The notes under the pieces are model-generated. The model saw only the letters and a list, made by a program, of their open reading frames with translations. It made no database searches and was not told the origin of the DNA. DNA of 64,000 bases. It comes from Aerophototrophica crusticola. GTDB lineage: Bacteria; Pseudomonadota; Alphaproteobacteria; Azospirillales; Azospirillaceae. Numbering within the stretch: position 1 is the stretch's first letter; each line of letters opens with the position of its first letter. Positions 59,340-64,000 of the stretch are shown here, one piece after another. The position numbers and the translations under genes are program-made. The stretch lies in assembly GCA_001939945.1 (NCBI GenBank), contig MOEB01000011.1:1-64000 (forward strand). The letters are read 5' to 3'.

Positions 59340-59741
59340 TCACGCCACGTTCCGCCTTACCATGTCCTCCAGCCGGGACACGCGCATATAGAGGCTGTGG
59401 CTGCGTTCCAGCAGGGATCGGATGCCCGTGGGCAGGGATTCGTTCTCCGGCCCGCTGGGGTCGGTGCAGACCAGTCCGCCGGACAGGGCGAAGTCCTCCC
59501 CCACCGCCTGGGCGGCGGTCAGTTCCCCCGCATGCACGGCCTTCTGGGCCAGCAGCCAGGCCATGACCTGGGTGAGCCGGCTGGTGACGCGCATGGATTC
59601 GTAGGAGACCTGGAGCCGCAGCGGCGGGGCCAGGCCGCGGGTGTCGTTGGCTTCCTGGTAGGCGACATAGTTCCGCGCCTCGACCAGGAGGGCCATGGTC
59701 TCGTCATACAGCTTGGTGAAGAAGGCGGTCGGACCGTTCAC
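59340..59741 (-). CDS. DUF1465 / RcdA-like cell-cycle adaptor
   Basis: 133 residues from GTG 59741 (GGAAGGGG upstream). Helical sequence FFTKLYDETMALLVEARNYV, SYESMRVTSRLTQVMAWLLA and SHSLYMRVSRLEDMV matches DUF1465. In Caulobacter the family member RcdA is an adaptor for ClpXP degradation of CtrA, so a role in cell-cycle proteolysis is likely (by family). It converges with rpmE. Confidence 0.85.
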   Translation of the reverse strand: MNGPTAFFTKLYDETMALLVEARNYVAYQEANDTRGLAPPLRLQVSYESMRVTSRLTQVMAWLLAQKAVHAGELTAAQAVGEDFALSGGLVCTDPSGPENESLPTGIRSLLERSHSLYMRVSRLEDMVRRNVA

Positions 59742-60021
59742 GCGGCACCCCTTCCGCCGGGGCGACGGCCCCAGCCCTTGGGTTGTGATGGTAGAGGCTA
59801 ACACCCCGCGGGCGCAACCGCTCCCGACGCAGGCGGCGATGCCACAGGCGGCGCGGACGTCGCGGGTCGGGGTGCCCGACCGGATCGGGATTTCGCCGCA
59901 CGGGCACCCCTTGACGGCCTGGAAGGCGCTTCCTACCTAGGGGGCGTGGCAGGGACGCCCGATCGGGGTCCCATCAGGCCACACCAGACGGGGCCGGCCA
60001 GCGCTGGGGGCCCCGGGACAT

Positions 60022-60044
60022 GTATCGCTTCTTGCGGAGGATAC
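60022..60044 (+). promoter_or_regulatory. Putative RNA thermometer (ROSE-like hairpin) masking the hsp20 ribosome site
   Basis: GTATC (60022-60026) pairs with GATAC (60040-60044). After one bulged G, CTTC (60028-60031) pairs with GGAG (60036-60039) around a TTGC loop. The Shine-Dalgarno GGAGGA lies inside the stem, 6 bases before ATG. A bulged G opposite a paired ribosome site is the hallmark of ROSE elements in alphaproteobacterial small heat-shock genes. Confidence 0.6.
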
Positions 60045-60046
60045 CC

Positions 60047-60508
60047 ATGCGTACCTATGACCTGTCGCCCCTGTTCCGTTCCACCGTCGGTTTCGACCGG
60101 ATGACCCGGCTTCTGGAGACCGCGCTGAGTGGCGAGGACAACGGCAACTCCTACCCCCCGTACAACATCGAGAAGCTGGGTGACGACCAGTACCGCGTGA
60201 CCATGGCCGTGGCCGGCTTCCGGCCCGAGGACCTGGAGATTACCGCGCACCCGAACCTGCTGGTCATCCAGGGCAAGGCGAAGGAGCAGGAGGGCGGGAC
60301 CTTCCTGCACCGTGGCATCGCCGGCCGCGCGTTCGAGCGCCGCTTCCAGCTGGCCGACCATATCCGGGTGAACGGTGCCGCCCTGGAGAACGGCCTGCTG
60401 CATGTGGAGCTGTTGCGTGAGGTGCCCGAGGCCATGAAGCCCCGGACCATCAAGATCAACACCGGCGCCCCCGTGGCCGCCCCGCAGATCGAGGCGAAGG
60501 CGGCCTGA
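60047..60508 (+). CDS. Small heat-shock protein Hsp20
   Basis: 153 residues from ATG 60047 (MRTYDLSPLFRSTVGFDRMT, the IbpA-like beginning). The alpha-crystallin domain runs about 40-125: YNIEKLGDDQYRVTMAVAGF, DLEITAHPNLLVIQGKAK, then AFERRFQLADHIRVNGAALE. The C-terminal I-x-I-type anchor is IKINTG. It holds unfolding proteins in oligomers. The upstream in-frame ATG 60020 lies in the thermometer hairpin and is not used in this reading. Confidence 0.95.
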   Translation: MRTYDLSPLFRSTVGFDRMTRLLETALSGEDNGNSYPPYNIEKLGDDQYRVTMAVAGFRPEDLEITAHPNLLVIQGKAKEQEGGTFLHRGIAGRAFERRFQLADHIRVNGAALENGLLHVELLREVPEAMKPRTIKINTGAPVAAPQIEAKAA

Positions 60509-60631
60509 GGCCGCCCCCTCAAACGCCGGGCGGTCGCTCCGCTCCCTTGGCTTGCGCGGACACGTGTCCGCGGGCCCGCGGTCGCGGGCCTTGAGGCAAG
60601 GGTAGGTGCAGCGTCGGGCGCACAAATTATA

Positions 60632-60661
60632 AAGGGCCGCGGTCAGTGCCGCGGCCCTTTT
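60632..60661 (+). terminator. Rho-independent terminator after hsp20
   Basis: GGGCCGCGG (60634-60642) pairs with CCGCGGCCC (60649-60657), followed by TTTT; 124 bp past the stop. Confidence 0.8.
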
Positions 60662-60774
60662 GCTGTTACCAGCGCTTTTGAAGCCCCGCCCGTTCAACCC
60701 GTACGGACATGACGGGACGGTATGCAGGCGACGCAGGGCCGTCAAGCCGAAAACTCACGTTTTGCAGGGCTCTG

Positions 60775-61635
60775 TCAGAAATCTGTCATTGTTGCAGGAC
60801 GGCCACGGGCCTCGCCGTGGGTGAAGGCGATGGTCCCGGCCTGGACCGTGGCGCCACGGGACAGCCGGTCATGCACCGCGTCGGCAAGGCGAAGCATCTC
60901 CGCCCGCGGCAACTCCCCCACCAACGCATAGGCCAGGTTGTCGTCCAGCCAGGTGAACATCACCTGCTCCCCCCGGCGGCGATAGCTGACGCTGGCCTCC
61001 CGCGGGCCGGTGGGGCGGCCCACCAGGACGGACAAGCGTCGCCCGGTGCCGTCGCCATAGATCAGTTGCGCCGCGTCCTCCACGCCCACGCGCACGGGGC
61101 GGATGCCCTCCAGGATCCAGCCCAGGCGGCGCAGGTCAGGGCCCCGCCCTTGGGTCAGGGCGGCCAAGGTGGCGCCATTGCCGCGCCCCGTCGTGATCAG
61201 GTGGACCCGTTCCGCCGCCCGGGCGAAGCGGGCGACGCCGTCCTCCGTCCGGTTGTCCGGCAGGGTGGAGCCCGCCAGGGCCCCGGTGACCAGCAGGGCC
61301 AGCCCCGCCGCCATGGCGGGCAGCCGCCTGGTCCCGCCCACCCTGGCCAGGGCCGCCTTCACCTTGGCGGAGCGGCCCTTGGGGCCTGCCAGGGACGCGG
61401 CCTCCGCCTCCCAGGCCGGGTCGGCGCCCGCGGCCGGGCCGGCGGCGAACAGCAGGCGCAGGGCCCGGTTCTGCTCACGCCAGGTCGCCACCTCCGCCGC
61501 CGCCGCGGGGTTCAGCTCCAGGTAGGCCTTGACCGCGGGCAGCCGGTCGCGGGCCAGCAGCCCGTCGGCATAGGCGTGCAACTCCTCCTCCGTCACGGGA
61601 CGGGGTGGTGCCGGCGGGCCGCGGCGGATGATCAC
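60775..61635 (-). CDS. Membrane-bound anti-sigma factor
   Basis: 286 residues. The N-terminal anti-sigma region VTEEELHAYADGLLARDRLP (about 14-33, the usual EELHAYVDGxL motif) comes before a single transmembrane helix (AMAAGLALLVTGALAGSTL, about 107-125). A periplasmic domain of about 160 residues follows (GWILEGIRPVRVGVEDAAQL; QVMFTWLDDNLAYALVGELP). No zinc-binding H-x3-C-x2-C is seen. It overlaps the sigma gene by 4 bp and should hold it at the membrane until a signal arrives. Confidence 0.88.
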   Translation of the reverse strand: MIIRRGPPAPPRPVTEEELHAYADGLLARDRLPAVKAYLELNPAAAAEVATWREQNRALRLLFAAGPAAGADPAWEAEAASLAGPKGRSAKVKAALARVGGTRRLPAMAAGLALLVTGALAGSTLPDNRTEDGVARFARAAERVHLITTGRGNGATLAALTQGRGPDLRRLGWILEGIRPVRVGVEDAAQLIYGDGTGRRLSVLVGRPTGPREASVSYRRRGEQVMFTWLDDNLAYALVGELPRAEMLRLADAVHDRLSRGATVQAGTIAFTHGEARGRPATMTDF

Positions 61636-62138
61636 TTCACCCTCCGCAGGCGCGGTCGCTCGCCCAAGAGGTGGCGGCGCAGGGTTTCCCGCGCCCGGGA
61701 CAGGCGGCTCATCACCGTGCCGGCGGGGATGCCCAGCACCTGGGCCACCTGGTCGTAACGCAACCCCTCCAGCGCCACCAGCAGCAACACCTGGCGCTGC
61801 TCCGCCGGCAGGGTGGCGAGGCCGCGGGCCATGTCGCGCAGCTCGATCCGGTTGTCCTGGTCGGCCGGACAGGGGATGTCGCCGAGCACCGTGTCATCCA
61901 CCGGCGACTCCGGCCGCGCCACCCGCTGGCGCACCTGGTTGGCGTGGACATTGTGCATGATGGTGAACAGCCAGGCGCGCAGGTTGCTGCCCGCGCGGAA
62001 CCGGTCCGCCCGCGACAGGGCCCGCGCCACGCTGTCCTGGACCAGGTCCTCCGCCTCATGCCCGTTGCGGGAAAGCCGCCGCGCGTAGCAGCGCAACGGC
62101 CCGAGATGCTCGCCGATATGCCGCTGCAGCTGGTCCAC
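61632..62138 (-). CDS. ECF RNA polymerase sigma factor
   Basis: 168 residues from GTG 62138 with GGAGGGGGAG upstream; an ATG at 62177 adds 13 residues. Region 2 is LGPLRCYARRLSRNGHEAED with DLVQDSVARAL and LRAWLFTIMHNVHANQVR. Region 4 is LATLPAEQRQVLLLVALEGL with YDQVAQVLGIPAGTVMSRLS. It directs transcription of a small stress regulon controlled by the adjacent anti-sigma factor. Confidence 0.93.
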   Translation of the reverse strand: MDQLQRHIGEHLGPLRCYARRLSRNGHEAEDLVQDSVARALSRADRFRAGSNLRAWLFTIMHNVHANQVRQRVARPESPVDDTVLGDIPCPADQDNRIELRDMARGLATLPAEQRQVLLLVALEGLRYDQVAQVLGIPAGTVMSRLSRARETLRRHLLGERPRLRRVK

Positions 62139-62238
62139 GCTCCCCCTCCGCCCCCGTTTTCCCTGACGGGTGAACACGGGGGAGCGGCGGGGGTTTCACG
62201 GGCGAAGGAGGCTGGTTACCTATTCGGGTGTAGGAGGC

Positions 62239-64000
62239 CTACGCCTTCTCCTTCGCGTACCCGATGCCCTTCAGGGCCTGGCCGATCTCGTCCAGGATGA
62301 TCGGGTCGTCGATGGTGGCGGGCATCTTCCAGGGTTCCGCATCGGCGATCTTCTGCATGGTGCCGCGCAGGATCTTGCCGGAGCGGGTCTTGGGCAGGCG
62401 GTCCACCACGATGGCCTGCTTGAAGGCGGCCACGGGGCCGATCTCATCCCGGACCTTCTTCACCAGCTCCTTGCAGATGGTGTCGTGGTCCTTGGTGACG
62501 CCGGCCTTCAGCACGACGAAGCCCAGGGGCAACTGGCCCTTCAGCTCGTCCGCCACGCCGATCACGGCGCATTCCGCCACGTCGGGGTGGCCGGCCAGCA
62601 CCTCTTCCATGCCGCCGGTGGACAGGCGGTGGCCGGCGACGTTGATGATGTCGTCGGTGCGGGCCATGACGTGGATGTAGCCGTCGCTGTCGATGAAGCC
62701 CGCGTCGGCCGTCTGGTAGTAGCCGGGGTATTCGGCCAGGTAGCTGTTCCTGAACCGGTCCTCCGCGTTCCACAGGGTCGGCAGGGTGCCCGGCGGCAGG
62801 GGCAGCTTGGCGACGATGGCGCCGATGTCGCCCTTGGGCACCTCATGACCGTCGGCGGCCAGGACCCGGATGTCCCAGCCCGGCAAGGGCTTGCAGGTGC
62901 TGCCGTACTTCACGGGGAAGAGTTCCAGGCCCAGCGGGTTGCCGGCGATGGGCCAGCCCGTCTCCGTCTGCCACCAATGGTCGATGACGGGGACCTTCAG
63001 GTTCCGCTCCGCCCACTGGATGGTGTCGGGGTCCGACCGCTCCCCCGCCAGGAACAGGGCGCGGAAACAGGACAGGTCGTACTTGCCCAGCAGTTCCGCG
63101 TTCGGGTCGTCGCGCTTGATGGCGCGGAAGGCGGTGGGGGCGGTGAACAGGGTCTGGATGCCGTACTCGTTGATCATGCGCCAGAAGGCGCCGGCATCGG
63201 GCGTGCCCACCGGCTTGCCCTCATAGACCACGGTGGTGCAGCCGTGCAGCAGCGGGGCATAGACGATGTAGCTGTGACCCACCACCCAGCCCACGTCCGA
63301 CGCGGCCCAGAACACCTCCCCCGGCTTGACGCCGTAGAAATGCTCCATGGTCCATTTCAGGGCCACGGCATGGCCGCCATTGTCACGCACCACGCCCTTG
63401 GGCTGGCCCGTGGTGCCCGAGGTATAGAGGACGTAGAGGGGGTCCGTCGCCTTCACCGGCACGCAGTCCGCGGGCTGGGCGGCGGCCACGGCCGCTTCCC
63501 AGTCCACGTCGCGGGGGGCGACCAGCTCCGCCTCCGCCTGCGGGCGCTTCAGCACCACGCAATGGTCGGGCTTGTGGGTGGACTGCTCGATGGCGCTGTC
63601 CAGCATGGGCTTGTACTTCACCACCCGCCCGGGCTCGATGCCGCAGGAGGCGGAGACGATCACCTTGGGCTTGGCGTCGTTGATGCGGGTGGCCAGCTCA
63701 TGCGGGGCGAAGCCGCCGAAGACGACGCTGTGCACGGCGCCCAACCGGGCGCAGGCCAGCATGGCCACCAGCGCTTCCGGCACCATGGGCATGTAGACGA
63801 TGACCCGGTCGCCCTTTTCCACGCCCAGGTTCCTGAGGGCGCCGGCGAACAGGGCCACCTGGTCCCGCAGCTCGCGATAGGTCAGGGTGCGCTTGGTCTC
63901 GGTGACGGGGCTGTCATAGATGATGGCCGCCTGGTCGGCGCGCCCGCCTTCCACATGGCGGTCCAGCGCGTTCCAGCATGTGTTCAGCTCCCCCCCGCTG
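62239..64000 (-). CDS. prpE: Propionyl-CoA synthetase PrpE (N-terminus outside window)
   Basis: At least 586 residues; the frame is open at 64000 and continues with ELNTCWNALDRHVEGGRADQ, typical of the region some 45 residues into PrpE, so only a short N-terminus is missing. Adenylate-forming motifs are YVLYTSGTTGQPKGVVRDNG (about A3), HWWQTETGWPI (A5), YYQTADAGFIDSDGYIHVMA (A7-A8) and RSGKILRGTM (A10, with the catalytic lysine that is often acetylated). It activates propionate to propionyl-CoA. No prpBCD genes are seen here. Confidence 0.93.
   Translation of the reverse strand, partial: SGGELNTCWNALDRHVEGGRADQAAIIYDSPVTETKRTLTYRELRDQVALFAGALRNLGVEKGDRVIVYMPMVPEALVAMLACARLGAVHSVVFGGFAPHELATRINDAKPKVIVSASCGIEPGRVVKYKPMLDSAIEQSTHKPDHCVVLKRPQAEAELVAPRDVDWEAAVAAAQPADCVPVKATDPLYVLYTSGTTGQPKGVVRDNGGHAVALKWTMEHFYGVKPGEVFWAASDVGWVVGHSYIVYAPLLHGCTTVVYEGKPVGTPDAGAFWRMINEYGIQTLFTAPTAFRAIKRDDPNAELLGKYDLSCFRALFLAGERSDPDTIQWAERNLKVPVIDHWWQTETGWPIAGNPLGLELFPVKYGSTCKPLPGWDIRVLAADGHEVPKGDIGAIVAKLPLPPGTLPTLWNAEDRFRNSYLAEYPGYYQTADAGFIDSDGYIHVMARTDDIINVAGHRLSTGGMEEVLAGHPDVAECAVIGVADELKGQLPLGFVVLKAGVTKDHDTICKELVKKVRDEIGPVAAFKQAIVVDRLPKTRSGKILRGTMQKIADAEPWKMPATIDDPIILDEIGQALKGIGYAKEKA

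Overview
The window is very GC-rich (roughly 70 % in most genes) and looks like the chromosome of an alphaproteobacterium, probably Rhodospirillales / Azospirillaceae-like. This rests on the RcdA-type DUF1465 protein, the CtrA-clade style of the housekeeping genes, the many alpha-type intergenic palindromes and the overall gene set. The genus assignment is inference; no rRNA is present to settle it.

Layout. 1-5.9 kb: a partial HlyD-type efflux adaptor, a GT2/GT39-like glycosyltransferase pair and an AsmA-family protein. 6.2-19.2 kb: a complete Tn7-like transposon of about 13 kb. Its ends share 17 of 22 terminal bases, it is flanked by a 5-bp duplication (GTTGG), and it lies 33 bp beyond the 3' end of a tRNA-Phe gene. 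Its right half carries tniQ-tnsA-tnsB-tnsC. Its left half is cargo of visibly lower GC: a tightly coupled three-gene module (DNA methyltransferase; an 851-residue protein with two GHKL ATPase domains; a 597-residue receiver-like protein). The module is bracketed by two inverted remnants of one IS701-type transposase. It is the best candidate here for an undescribed, probably defence-related, system.

19.2-22.4 kb: housekeeping genes (tRNA-Phe, yacG, RNase G/E, maf, infA, a VOC protein). 22.6-28.4 kb: a tungsten/molybdenum island. A binding-protein-like gene faces tupB-tupC-tupA, which is followed by a HTH regulator with a ligand-binding-like domain, fdhD and mobA. Together these would import tungstate and finish the pterin cofactor of formate dehydrogenase, whose structural genes are not in the window. 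28.5-37.2 kb: a universal stress protein with an FNR/FixK-like box, a fused phosphotransferase/kinase, a divergent PEP carboxylase, a PagL-like lipid A deacylase, BioY and small proteins. 37.2-41.5 kb: a hybrid sensor kinase, three tRNA-Lys genes at an exact 100-bp period, and a lipoprotein.

41.7-50.7 kb: CBS protein, glutathione transferase, a three-gene MotA/MotB/OmpA-like envelope operon, inositol monophosphatase, EF-P, and two toxin-antitoxin pairs (BrnT/HTH and MazEF). 50.9-54.7 kb: livHMGF, a branched-chain amino acid ABC transporter without its binding protein. 54.8-64 kb: chemotaxis receptor, MsbA-like exporter, rpmE, the DUF1465 protein, an Hsp20 gene behind an apparent RNA thermometer, an ECF sigma/anti-sigma pair and a partial propionyl-CoA synthetase.

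Several intergenic repeat families recur. The most striking is a 16-bp palindrome CTTTCGAATTCGAAAG (three exact copies and one with a one-base change), each copy just downstream of a gene 3' end.
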